Assembly (NCBI GenBank): GCA_003833135.1
Contig: QZLH01000346.1
Coordinates: 1-17,790 of the forward strand
Direction: 5' to 3'
Length of the DNA: 17,790 nucleotides
From: Oehlia diaphana
Taxonomy: Eukaryota > Glomeromycota > Glomeromycetes > Glomerales > Glomeraceae
The translations under genes were made by a program, and so were the position numbers. Under the pieces are notes generated by a model, which worked only from the letters and a program-made list of their open reading frames with translations, did not search any database and was not told where the DNA came from. Within the stretch, counting starts at the first letter, position 1; each line of letters begins with the position of its first letter. Positions 1 to 8,826 of the stretch are shown here, in pieces.

Positions 1-80
1 TTTTTTTCTTTTTTTGAAATTTTTTTTATTTTAAAAAAAAAATTTTAATTTCAAATAAAAAAAAAAAAAAAAAAAATAAC
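1..80. repeat. Low-complexity poly-T/poly-A inverted block
   Basis: Runs of T (1-30) face runs of A (35-76). The words TTTGAAATT (left) and AATTTCAAA (right) form an imperfect inverted repeat. It could be the worn end of an insertion or simple slippage; no function is evident. Confidence 0.5.
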
Positions 81-118
81 GTCATACAATTTTAAACTAT
101 TAAAATTTATACACTAAT

Positions 119-161
119 TCTAAATATAATACTGCGCCTTATAATTAATAAATTATTCACG
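119..161. repeat. Dispersed repeat fragment, copy 1
   Basis: The word CTAAATATAATACTGCGCC, followed by a T/A-rich spacer and ATTCAC, is found again in the same orientation at about 14420-14458. In both places a GATCGGAAT word lies downstream (about 290-300 here, 14477-14485 in the other copy). This suggests two diverged copies of one interspersed repeat. The family is not identified. Confidence 0.55.
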
Positions 162-725
162 GCATTACAACGGTAAGCATTTTTGTCCGAATTTTATTTA
201 ATAATTTTTTTTTCTTATTATTTTTACTAATTTTTTTTCGAATTTTTTTTTTTTTCTTTTCATTCTTTCACCTCTTAAGTTTGGATCAGTGATCGGAATT
301 TATTTAAATGATTATGTTTTTGTAATTTTTTTTTTAGTTAGAATAAGTATAGAAAAAACTTAAAAAAAACAATATTAAGAAGGTTTATTTGTTTAAATTA
401 AAAATAATATAGTTGATTTTTTTTAATACTTATCTGTTATTATAATAATTAATAAAATTATTGTACAATAATAATGTATGTAAACAGAGTAAATTTTAAA
501 TTGTTTACTATTTTCAAATTTATTTATCCAAGATCACAATCTTTTACCATAAAGGGAAACTTATGCTTACAAAAATGGTATAAAACAATCAATTTCCTTC
601 ATGAAAATACAGATACTTTCTTATTTCGCTTCTTTTTTTTCAAAATTGAAAAAAAATTAAAAAAATTATTCTTCATAAAAATGACACGCCATGAGGCAAA
701 ATCAACTCTTCACATCATAGACCAG

Positions 726-935
726 AGGACCCCGAGCAATACTAAATAGGTAAGCGTAGGATATGTCAAAATAACCATGAAAATCATTCCTTTTTTAGAT
801 AATTTTCAATAATGTTGGTCAGAATTTTATTACTTATTTTAGTAGGTGACTGACATTATCATAATTCCGGCCCTGTAGAGCTAGTAGTAAATTTTTGTTA
901 GTTTTCTATGACCTATTTATATATCTCGGGGTCCT
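726..935. repeat. Possible small foldback element with 11-bp inverted ends
   Basis: AGGACCCCGAG at 726-736 is the exact reverse complement of CTCGGGGTCCT at 925-935. Both are GC-rich words in AT-rich surroundings. The spacing (about 210 bp) suits a MITE, but no target-site duplication was found, so it may be chance or a relic. Confidence 0.3.
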
Positions 936-1332
936 TTTTAAGTATTAATAAAGGTATATGTAGATCGCTAGACAAATATGAATGGCTTGGGTTAACTGGT
1001 TAAGCATAATTAATATATTATTATTTCAGTAATTGCAAAATTTAAGGTAAAATTTCGTAAGGAATTCATTGAAGTTTAAAAGTATTAGTTTTTTAAATAC
1101 GTTTATATCATTCACTAAATATCAGTGATCAAAACACGGAAATGAACAAAACTGTACATTCAACGAATATAATGGTTAGAACTAAACAGAAATTTAAATG
1201 AACCAACAAAAGGGAACAAAGCTATTGCAGAATGCATACTCAAATATTTTATGCGTGTTAAGCATATAATGTAAATTACTCAAAGAAAATTATTGAATAT
1301 TTAACAAAATTAATTTTTATTATTTATAAAAA

Positions 1333-2580
1333 CTATCTAGAAGGTTTATTTAATGAAGCCAAAATTAATTCTAATTTAGAATTCTGTGCTTCCTGCATAG
1401 CTTCAAGCTTAGAATCTATGGAAGATTTAACTAAATGAATTTCAGATTGAAGATAAGATTTAAGATCTATTTTAAGAGTATTGACTTTAGCTTCAATTAA
1501 AGACTCAATTTGAGTTTGAGCCTGCATGACCTCAAGAATTTGAGCAGTTTGTAACATGCTATTTTGTTTGCATTGAGGAATAGGTTTTGAAGAAGTTTCA
1601 GGACCAAGTTGTCGCAGGAAGGTTGTGCCATCTTCCAGCAGTTTGTCTAAGGCTTTTAGGTAGGCATCTTTCATATAGGTTGAAAATGCCTGTGGTTCTA
1701 ACATCTTGGAATGATTCTTTCGCAATGCTTGAATACAAGAATTGTAGACTTCTTCTTCGATGACTTGAATGCGCCTTTCCTGATTCACCAGTAGCCGTTT
1801 TAACAGTTTGAAAAATCCTATATGCAAACCTTGATCTTGATAGGTTTCTTCACCATTCCAATTCCCTGGGACGTATAAAGAAGGCTCATAGATGCAAACG
1901 GTGGTTGATTTTACAATGAATGCCGGAAAACATTGCTGAAATGTTCCATTGAGTAAAACTGGAATGATACCATGATCTTCTTGCTTGTAATCATACCGAA
2001 TATGCAAAAAGGCCAGTTCTGTTAACACATGGTGAAACTCCTTTTCCTTCAGATTGTGATTAACGACCTCACGTAATGCCTCCTTGATACTATCGATCCC
2101 ATCAAATTGTTTTAAAGCTTTTTGATAGGCACTTTTGAGTGATTGATAATAACTCTGGTAATATGAAGTTTCTATATAGCGTCCCAGTACTTCCGAACCA
2201 CATAAAATAACTTTGTCTACAGACTCTGAGTGATTTGGCAATAAACAAAGCTGACTGGACAGTACGTCATCAGCCTTGGCTGTATTCATTAAAGTGGTCT
2301 GAAACGCTAAAGTATTATATCCGCTTACCGTACAGTCAGAATAAATATGGAAACGTAAATTGGACAACCATTGAATCAAATTCCGGGAAACCCCAGCATC
2401 AGCTCGACCAACAGAGGGATTGTCATAGGCATATACCAGGAAAAGGCTGGGCGATTCTCGACACAGGTCCCAGTCCCGAAATCTTTCTAAGATTTCTTTA
2501 AAGAGACCAGCGACCAACTCGTGTTTTCTCTGTATTTGAGTTTTAGGCAGTTGAAAAGATGAGAAAGAGGTAGGGGGCAT
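1333..2580 (-). CDS. TIR/SEFIR-like domain protein, intronless, likely horizontally acquired
   Basis: This is an uninterrupted 415-codon frame from ATG at 2580 to TAG at 1333. Residues about 45-82 have a TIR/SEFIR-type start: a hydrophobic strand (LFLVYAYDNP), an amphipathic helix with VSRNLIQWL, then a strand ending HIYSD. Residues 121-131 (VDKVILCGSEV) match the strand in which these domains carry xDxVIxxxS. Residues 204-219 (GIIPVLLNG, then FP) match the characteristic I-P-V-L strand. Residues about 255-320 are helical. Residues about 343-410 look like a coiled coil, perhaps for oligomerisation. Such domains act in self/non-self signalling or as NAD-consuming enzymes; the activity here is unknown. 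GC is about 43-52% on sampled lines, against about 13% just downstream, and there are no introns, which suggests acquisition from bacteria. AATAAA lies just after the stop. The coding call is secure; the domain call is moderately sure. Confidence 0.8.
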   Translation of the reverse strand: MPPTSFSSFQLPKTQIQRKHELVAGLFKEILERFRDWDLCRESPSLFLVYAYDNPSVGRADAGVSRNLIQWLSNLRFHIYSDCTVSGYNTLAFQTTLMNTAKADDVLSSQLCLLPNHSESVDKVILCGSEVLGRYIETSYYQSYYQSLKSAYQKALKQFDGIDSIKEALREVVNHNLKEKEFHHVLTELAFLHIRYDYKQEDHGIIPVLLNGTFQQCFPAFIVKSTTVCIYEPSLYVPGNWNGEETYQDQGLHIGFFKLLKRLLVNQERRIQVIEEEVYNSCIQALRKNHSKMLEPQAFSTYMKDAYLKALDKLLEDGTTFLRQLGPETSSKPIPQCKQNSMLQTAQILEVMQAQTQIESLIEAKVNTLKIDLKSYLQSEIHLVKSSIDSKLEAMQEAQNSKLELILASLNKPSR

Positions 2581-3180
2581 CTGAGATCTTGAACTTCCTT
2601 TAAATAGATTGGCTGATAATGAAAAGTAAACTCAAAGTTAAGCGTAAGAGGTTAGAGGAAGCTAAGTAGAAAGCAGTATGAATAAAGAAGGTTAAACATG
2701 ATCATTGTTAAAATAGTTACAAATAATTACTACTCGGTAATTTGGATAGGAGTTCTTTTACAGAAAAGGTAGAATTTCCAAACACACCTTGCTTAGATTC
2801 GCCTTGGAAACTTTTTTGATGTAAGAGTATTTTGTGAGTATTTTGTTAATAGGCTTATTATCCTACTGACAAAAGTTCATTTATTACACCGATACTTTAT
2901 ACCATTTTGATTATTATGAATACATATTTTGATTCAGCCTCAATGTATCAAATAAAATACAAAGTACACATTTTCTGAAAAAAAAAAAAAATTAGTATGA
3001 TAACATAAAAATAACAAAGAATTTTTTTTAATTCTATTATTTCTATAAATAACGTCATTCTTTTCCACATAATTGGAAATAAAAAAACGGAAGTTGTAAT
3101 AATGTGTATATACATATATTGATAATTGTATGGCTTGACAAAAGTGTGCATCATTTCGCGACCTATTTTAGGCGCATAAA

Positions 3181-3425
3181 TCTGCATGCATGTGCCTGAA
3201 TGCGGCTGGTGCGGCAGGTAACAGCAGGATATTACTTGCTTTGGAAAATTAAAATCACTTGAAACTTTTAGTATAGATTTACAATTAATTTATTTTACAA
3301 ATTTAGGAATTTACTATGGCAAACATTTCTATGCCAAAAGTCTGCTAGTTTCAGAAGGGGCCTGGAAGGTTCCCCGCTGTAGTTGCAATCAGGTGATTGT
3401 TACACAAGCAGATCAGCAATGAATT
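3181..3425. repeat. GC-richer island of unknown identity, possible interspersed repeat
   Basis: Two patches (about 3185-3240 and 3345-3425) have clearly more G+C than their surroundings. The second contains a small hairpin, GGGGCC with GGTTCCCC around 3356-3375. The region 3317-3337 has TGGCA and TGCCA as a possible 5-bp stem. Neither strand gives a long open frame or a recognisable domain. It could be a SINE-like element, a non-coding RNA or a decayed gene. Confidence 0.3.
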
Positions 3426-3731
3426 TAGAATTTTTTAGAAAAATAAAAATTGAATTTGATAATTAAAAATAAATTTAGATAAATTTCCAAACTTTTGGGT
3501 GATATTGGGCTGAGGATAATTTCATTTTCATCACAATACTTTGAATATTTATACAAAAATTTTTTAATACAGAAAGCTGGAATAAAAAATCATAAATTGG
3601 TTAATAGGTTATTTAATTTGAACTGATCTGAGTGATCTCAACCTTAAGTAGACGCAGTAGGCACTTTGAATTTTCAATACAGTATTTTATACATGAAGAT
3701 TTCAATTACCGGTTATTGAATAGGGATTATA

Positions 3732-3764
3732 TAATATCACCAAACTGCGAAAAAGGTGATATTA
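3732..3764. repeat. Perfect hairpin, 10-bp stem
   Basis: TAATATCACC (3732-3741) and GGTGATATTA (3755-3764) are exact reverse complements separated by 13 nt. No gene ends nearby, so a terminator role is not supported. Confidence 0.6.
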
Positions 3765-4609
3765 ATTCTAAAAATTCGTCTTTAATTTTATCTTTAATTT
3801 GTTAATTCATTCATTATTCATCTGCAATTTATATTCGTCCAAAAATTGTTTAAAATTTGACTCCTGTATATATTTCATTTAGATACTCTAAAGATAAAAA
3901 TTCTGCCTTGTATACTAATTGATTTATAAATTAAACGAAATTTCTTGGGCTTAATTTTATTAATTTAACTTGCCAAAATAAATTATACTCCACGATAGTT
4001 CTTGAACATCTGTTTTAAAAAATTATTTTATAATATCAAGTTTATCAGCCGATCTACAAAAAATAATTATCTTGCGTTTTAATCTCCAAGTCGAATCATC
4101 TAGATAGAAACTGGATATTTTTTCAATTTATTCAATTTATCTGGATAATGTTTTTCATCCGGATCAAAGCATCAAATAAAATTCTATCAGCAATCCAATT
4201 TTTTTATTTTACTATAAAAATAATTTTGTATTCTTAGTAATGTAGACATGAAAACATGAAAAGAAGGCCATGAAATATGTTAAATAGAATTTTATTTGTC
4301 TATTTATTTATTTACTGAAATTAATGTTAAATAGGACTTTTTTTTTTGTATTTTATTATTTTTTTTATTTTTATTTAAATAAGTCTCTAGTATCGCCTAA
4401 AAAATCGAAACTATAGTGCCCGAATTACGAATGATAAATCACGTGAAAATTGGGACATTTGTGACACTAAAGTCTTAATTCTGGCCGGAATTATAAGCTT
4501 GGCAGAGTTACCGCCGATCACTGATTATTGTTTAAAAAATTTAATAATCAAATGATTTATATGTTAAATTTGTGATCATTGGAAATTTTCTGTCACAAAT
4601 TTAATGATG

Positions 4610-4720
4610 CACAATCGATTAGAAACGATTAATCAAAACCGAAAATCGAATTTTAGAATCGAAAGTTGAGAAACGATTAATCGCGATTAATCGATTCTAA
4701 TTATGGAAATCGATTCCAAT
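4610..4720. repeat. Short-word repeat block (CGATTAATCG type)
   Basis: Words such as CGATTA, ATTAATCG and AATCGATT recur about every 15-25 bp, giving many small self-complementary sites. It resembles a decayed simple repeat. A related pattern (AACCGATT, AATCGGTT) lies at 14620-14760. Confidence 0.45.
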
Positions 4721-4794
4721 CCCTACTGTCTGTCTCATAAGTTATTATGGCAAGAATGATTATTTCTAAGATATAGATGATCATCATTATCAAC

Positions 4795-5262
4795 CAGAAT
4801 TTGATCGGCTTTTTTTTTGGCGTAAGTATGGAATCATCTATCTATTTAATCTATGCTTCATCGACCGAAATAGGAAAATTGAATGAGTTTCTATTGATAA
4901 ATTTTTCATGTGTAATATAGATAAATAAGTAAAAATAATTATCTAATTCTTAAAAATAATATAAACGAATACTAAATTTATTATTTCAAATACTTATTAT
5001 ATTTTTTATATCCAGTCTGACCACCGCTCTGAAAAGTAATTAATTTCAAACTTTAATTCCAAATTTGAATTCTTAATAAAAATCGATTATAAAACTTTTA
5101 TAGCAAAATGATTCCTGTCGTGCTTTGAATATGTATTAGTTGAGAAATTTATTTATAGCAAAAATGAACCATGTAACAATTTCACATAAATTATGCTATT
5201 CTTTTTGTAGCTCATTGTGGTCAAGGATTATAAGCTTTTATGGGAGGAATCAGTATAAAGTA
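4795..5262. repeat. Dispersed repeat, copy 1 of a direct pair
   Basis: This segment matches 11449-12140 in the same orientation. Shared blocks in order include ATCGGCTTTTTTT, AAGTATGGAATCAT, TATCTATTTAAT, GAGTTTCTATT, AAATTCCAAATTTGAA, AAACTTTTATAGCAAAA, and the strongest one, AACCATGTAACAATTTCACA through TTATAAGCTTTTATGG (about 5167-5242). Many point differences and an insertion in the other copy show that it is old. No coding potential is visible, so it is probably a non-autonomous transposable element or an ancient segmental duplication. Confidence 0.7.
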
Positions 5263-5300
5263 GGCGATAGAACCCTATTTATGGAAATAAGCATACCACT

Positions 5301-5432
5301 ATAGCATATTCCTCCGAAATTAAGCACTACCGGAAAATAAAGCGCCTGAATTATGATTTTGGCCTAAGTTATGTTTATTCTGGCCAAAATTATATGCAAA
5401 AAGATGTGCTTAATTTCGGAGAAATATGTTAC
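5301..5432. mobile_element. MITE-like foldback element, about 132 bp
   Basis: The left arm (5301-5327, ATAGCATATTCCTCCGAAAT onwards) and the right arm (5406-5432) are reverse complements over about 27 bp with roughly three mismatches. A second inverted pair is nested inside: ATTTTGGCC (5356-5364) and GGCCAAAAT (5382-5390). The whole segment can fold into a long hairpin, as miniature inverted-repeat elements do. No transposase is present and no target-site duplication could be fixed by eye. Confidence 0.6.
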
Positions 5433-5630
5433 TATGATATTAATTAGATGAAATCAAATAGTGATCATATTTCTTTATTATTTCATAAATAAATAAATAT
5501 CTATTTTTTCAAGAACTATTTGCATCAACCATTCTTTACGTAGGAAAATACAAATAATATTATGTATAATAAACAAGATCAATATATAGTCAGTTTTCAA
5601 ATAATTTACATTATTTATTTCATGGGTTAT

Positions 5631-5827
5631 TCCCTGGAGCGTGTCACTCATTAAATATTAAATATTTTAAAAATTATTTTAAACTAAAATTAGTAATTTC
5701 TCGGCTATCTATATGAGGCCGGGAAATAACTAAACGATGATTCCTGGTCATTTATAAACTCAGCTAATCACTCGCAATTTTTAAAAATTAGTATGGGGAT
5801 CATGAGTGACACTTAGTGCTACAGGGG
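5631..5827. mobile_element. MITE-like element with related terminal inverted repeats, about 197 bp
   Basis: The left end reads CCCTGGAGC then GTGTCACTCAT (5632-5651). The reverse complement of the right end reads CCCTGTAGCACTAAG then TGTCACTCAT (about 5802-5826). The core GTGTCACTCA (5641-5650) and TGAGTGACAC (5803-5812) is exact. An inner pair around 5697-5728 (TTTCTCGGC, GCCGGGAAA) adds further foldback potential. The left copy has lost a few bases relative to the right one. It looks like an old non-autonomous DNA transposon. Confidence 0.5.
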
Positions 5828-7217
5828 ATTAATTTCGTAATTTCTGGGTCAAAAATTTATAAATCATAATTAACCGCACAACTTATAAATTAATCTCGGA
5901 AGTAATAATTTTATATACTTTCCCTTAAAAAACATATATATATAATAAAAAACAAAATAAATATGCGATTTCTGTTTATCAATATAGCAAGTCGTTTGAG
6001 TTTAATAAAATATATTAATGATTTTTTAATTGTCCATAACTCTCTAATAGTATTAAATATTAATAAAACTTAGTTTTCAATCATGATTATTTAAATTTTA
6101 ATGTATTTCGGAATATGACCATCAATTTGTCATAATAAATCGCAAATATACGTCCTCAAAGATGCGGTGACAATGTGAGTATAATAATTGAAAATCAATA
6201 AGGAATAAGGTATTACACTAGGACCCAGAAATATGATATTGAAAATCCTGCAAAAATACGCAAATAAATTAAGTTCATATTAATTATTTTATCATGACCT
6301 TTATATTAATTATAAAATCAAATATTAATATTAAAAATAAAATTTGTCCTATTTTACAATTTTTAAATAATATTTTTCAAAATAGTTAAAATTTTACTTT
6401 CTAATCCTTAGAAATTTTCTTCAATTAATACTAAAGATTACAATGCGGTTAGCTAAATAAGTACGCACAGTAAATATATTAATATATATAAAATTAACTA
6501 AATTTAAGCCAAAATTCGCAAATTAATTTTTTACATATAAAAAATTTTTATAAAAAATACGCAATCTTGATGACCTAACTATGGACGAAACTTAAATTGT
6601 GCGCAAACCATCCGTCTAACTCCACTATAATGGTGACGCATCTGTGTACCCTACCCCTGTATATATATTTCTGGGTCCTATCACACTAGGTGTTACTGCA
6701 TCATATAAAGACCCGGGTAATTTGGTACGGCTTAAATTTTATTGTTAGTGAAACTAGTCATTAACTTTTAAATATGGAAATTATGACCATTTATAGATCG
6801 TAGAGTAATATAAATTTCATTTTTTCCTTTAAAATATTAGTATGCATTTCTTTGATGTTACATTGAAAAGTTAGAAATTAATTTATTCACATTAAAAGTT
6901 TTCTTGTATGATTTAATATATGATTGAATCGTATTACTTGCGTCAACATTATTTTATTTTTCTATAAGAAGCTAATAACTTATACAAATTAAGATGTTTA
7001 TCAAGATGAATCACAAAAAAATTCATTCTTTCTATAAATGTAGTTAATCTATTTCAGTTAATAATGAGATAAATCTCAGTAAGAATGGGCGTCCTAAACA
7101 AGCTTCATTTGTCGATCCTATCAATCATGCTTATATACTCTACATCTGTTGCGATTTTTTTTTAATAAATTTTCAGTAGAAAAGATAAGCATACAAATAA
7201 ATTAATATATTTAAGCT
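5828..7217. other. Intergenic region upstream of kinase A
   Basis: Apart from the TA-flanked element (6219-6680), no gene or RNA is seen. The 500 bp directly before the kinase start is AT-rich. A T9 run at about 7156-7164 followed by A-rich sequence could be leader or promoter context, but no specific regulatory motif can be named. Confidence 0.5.
6219..6680. mobile_element. Non-autonomous DNA element with TA target duplication, about 458 bp
   Basis: GGACCCAGAAATAT (6221-6234) and its exact reverse complement ATATTTCTGGGTCC (6665-6678) bound the segment. Both are flanked outside by TA (6219-6220 and 6679-6680). Exact terminal repeats with TA duplications are typical of Tc1/mariner-type insertions. 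The interior is AT-rich without a transposase frame, so this would be a non-autonomous member. The right end includes a GC-richer stretch (about 6598-6660). Confidence 0.55.
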
Positions 7218-8826
7218 ATGAATCAATTGAATGAAAAAGAATTAAAATTCAAGAAGTGTATTCGATGCAAACAAGTAGATTCAGAAACACAATTTTGTGA
7301 GACGTGTATTTCAAAAAGTTGTGAGAAAAAATATGGAAGATGTTTTGAGTGCAAGCAAGTAAATACACAGAAGGAATGGTGTCAAATTTGTAATTCAAAA
7401 AGATTTCAACAAAATTTTGGTAATTGGACTAGTGGTAATGATGACATTGATAAGTTAATTCAAAATACTCAGTTAACAGCGAGAAATCGGTATCAAGTAT
7501 TAGAATGGATACCTTATGATAGATTTCATAATATTAAATATGTTGCAAAGGGAGGATTTGGTAAAGTATATAGTGCAATTTGGAAAGACGGCTTTATTTT
7601 ACTTTGGGATAAGTATAAAAATCAACTGCAAAGATATGCAAAAGTACAAGTAGCTCTTAAAAGTTTAAATGGATCACAAAATATTACATTGGAATTTATT
7701 AGTGAGGTACGATAATATAATTTAACTTATTAATAATTCTAATAATTTGATTATTTTTAATTTATTAATTTATTAACCAAATTTTTTTTTAAAAATAATT
7801 AGATTACATCATACCTTAAAATTCATGAAAATGAGTATATAAAAAATGTTATTAAATGTCATGGAATATCTCAAGATCCCATTACAAAGGAATATATTAT
7901 AGTTACGAATTATGCTAGAAATGGAAATTTACAAAGTGCTTTGAAATTGAATAGATATAAAATTTCTAATACGAATAAAAAAACTTTGTTTAAATTGTGG
8001 AGGAATAAACTCTATATTTTATTCGATATTTCAAGTGGACTTAAAGGAATTCATGGCAAAAATCTAATTCATCGAGATTTACATGTTGGAAATATAGTAT
8101 CTGACAAAATAAGCTGTATAACTGATATGGGATTGTGTAAACCGGCAAATTATGATGAATTAGAAGATAAGATGTATGGTGTTTTACCTTATATGGCTCC
8201 TGAAATTTTAAGAGGAGGAAATTATACCCAAGCTTCTGATATTTATAGTTTGGGTATAATTATGTATTTAATAATTTCAGGATTGCCTCCATATTATAAT
8301 GTTGCTCAGGATGAATTTTTAGCACTAAATATTTGTCAGGGATTAAGACCTAAATTCAATACCACCAAAGTACCTCAATTAATTGTGTACTTATTTAAAA
8401 GATGTTTAGATGCAAATCCATTAAACCGCCCAAGGGCAAAAGAATTAGCAAGGATTTTTCGTCAATGGATTAAAGAGATTAGAAATAAGAAAATTAAATC
8501 AGAATTAGTTGAACAAATTAAAGAACTTAATAATAGTTTATCAACTACTAGTAATCCACCTTTGACAAATAAAATAATATATTCTGAGGATACTTATAAA
8601 AGTAGACCACTTAAGTTTAATAATCTTCCCGAACCAAAGAATTCTGATGATTATTATGAATCAAGTGATGACATAATCAAATATTCAGGTATTAAACAAT
8701 TTAATTTAAAACAAATTTTTTATTTGTCAATTTATCATATTATTTATGTTAATTACTAATTCTTTTACAGAGTATTTTCTAAAATTCAGCAATGATGAAT
8801 GTTTTGAATGTGCAATTACTGATTAA
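7218..8826 (+). CDS. Kinase A: TKL-family protein kinase with tandem zinc-ribbon-like N-terminus (three exons)
   Basis: The predicted protein has 476 residues from join 7218-7706, 7803-8688, 8771-8826. The N-terminus holds two related four-cysteine units (C14, C17, C27, C30 and C42, C45, C55, C58), followed by WTSGN at 70-74. The kinase domain shows a glycine-rich loop GGFGKV (112-117), the beta-3 lysine in VALK (K148), HRDLHVGN (catalytic D255, N260), DMG in place of DFG (D271), APE (295-297), DIYSLG, and the subdomain XI arginine (R372). All key residues are present, so it is probably an active Ser/Thr or dual-specificity kinase. The first intron lies after GAG (E163), which the paralogues share. 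The last exon encodes YFLKFSNDECFECAITD, a cysteine-bearing tail that I recall from fungal members of this family. The start is the first ATG before the cysteine units. It lies convergent to kinase B. Target and pathway are unknown. Confidence 0.88.
7707..7802 (+). other. Kinase A intron 1 (phase 0, 96 bp)
   Basis: The donor GTACGA follows GAG and the acceptor ends AATTAG. Splicing joins LEFISE to ITSYLKIHENE in frame, whereas reading through meets a stop within three codons. The position matches introns in kinases B and C. Confidence 0.85.
8689..8770 (+). other. Kinase A intron 2 (82 bp)
   Basis: The donor GTATTA follows TATTCAG. A good branch-site word, TTACTAAT, lies about 12 nt before the acceptor TTTTACAG. 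Splicing replaces a hydrophobic read-through tail with a 17-residue tail that ends ECAITD. Confidence 0.8.

Larger units (their letters stand above)
1..1332. other. AT-rich intergenic region
   Basis: No convincing gene is seen. The stretch is dominated by A/T homopolymers and stop-rich frames. It holds a poly-T/poly-A inverted block at the start (about 1-76), a fragment of a dispersed repeat (about 119-161), an 11-bp inverted repeat pair (726-736 and 925-935), and a 12-bp motif at 861-872 that recurs inverted at 4483-4494. A 91-codon open frame at 474-749 has biased, low-complexity composition (many F, K, I) and no recognisable domain, so it is not called. Confidence 0.6.
2581..4794. other. 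Intergenic region with repeat fragments
   Basis: No gene is supported. The stretch contains a GC-richer island (3181-3425), a perfect 10-bp-stem hairpin (3732-3764), and a short-period block of CGATTAATCG-like words (about 4610-4720). A near-palindrome around 4480-4494 (CTGGCCGGAATTAT) shares 12 bp, inverted, with 861-872. Upstream of the TIR-like gene, about 2600-2700 is slightly less AT-rich and may hold its promoter and leader, but no specific element can be named. Confidence 0.55.

Noticed and set aside
474..749. 91-codon plus-strand open frame
   Set aside because: Low-complexity, F/K-rich translation with no domain and composition equal to intergenic DNA; most likely chance.
985..1005. 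tRNA-like D-arm word GCTTGGGTTAACTGGTTAAGC
   Set aside because: No acceptor stem, anticodon arm or T-arm (no GGTTCGA-like B box) is found at the right distances.
2235..2501. 88-codon plus-strand open frame
   Set aside because: It lies wholly inside the minus-strand TIR-like gene, whose GC content lengthens spurious frames on the other strand.
2594..2601. AAAGGAAG upstream of the TIR-like gene as a bacterial ribosome-binding relic
   Set aside because: It sits 13 nt from the ATG, too far for a good site, and purine-rich words are common here.
2948..3187. 79-codon minus-strand open frame
   Set aside because: The C-terminal half is a poly-T-derived hydrophobic run (ILIFFFF), with no recognisable domain.
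8689..8759. Read-through C-terminus of kinase A ending YHIIYVNY
   Set aside because: A consensus donor, branch site and acceptor, with a family-like tail in the next exon, show that this stretch is an intron.
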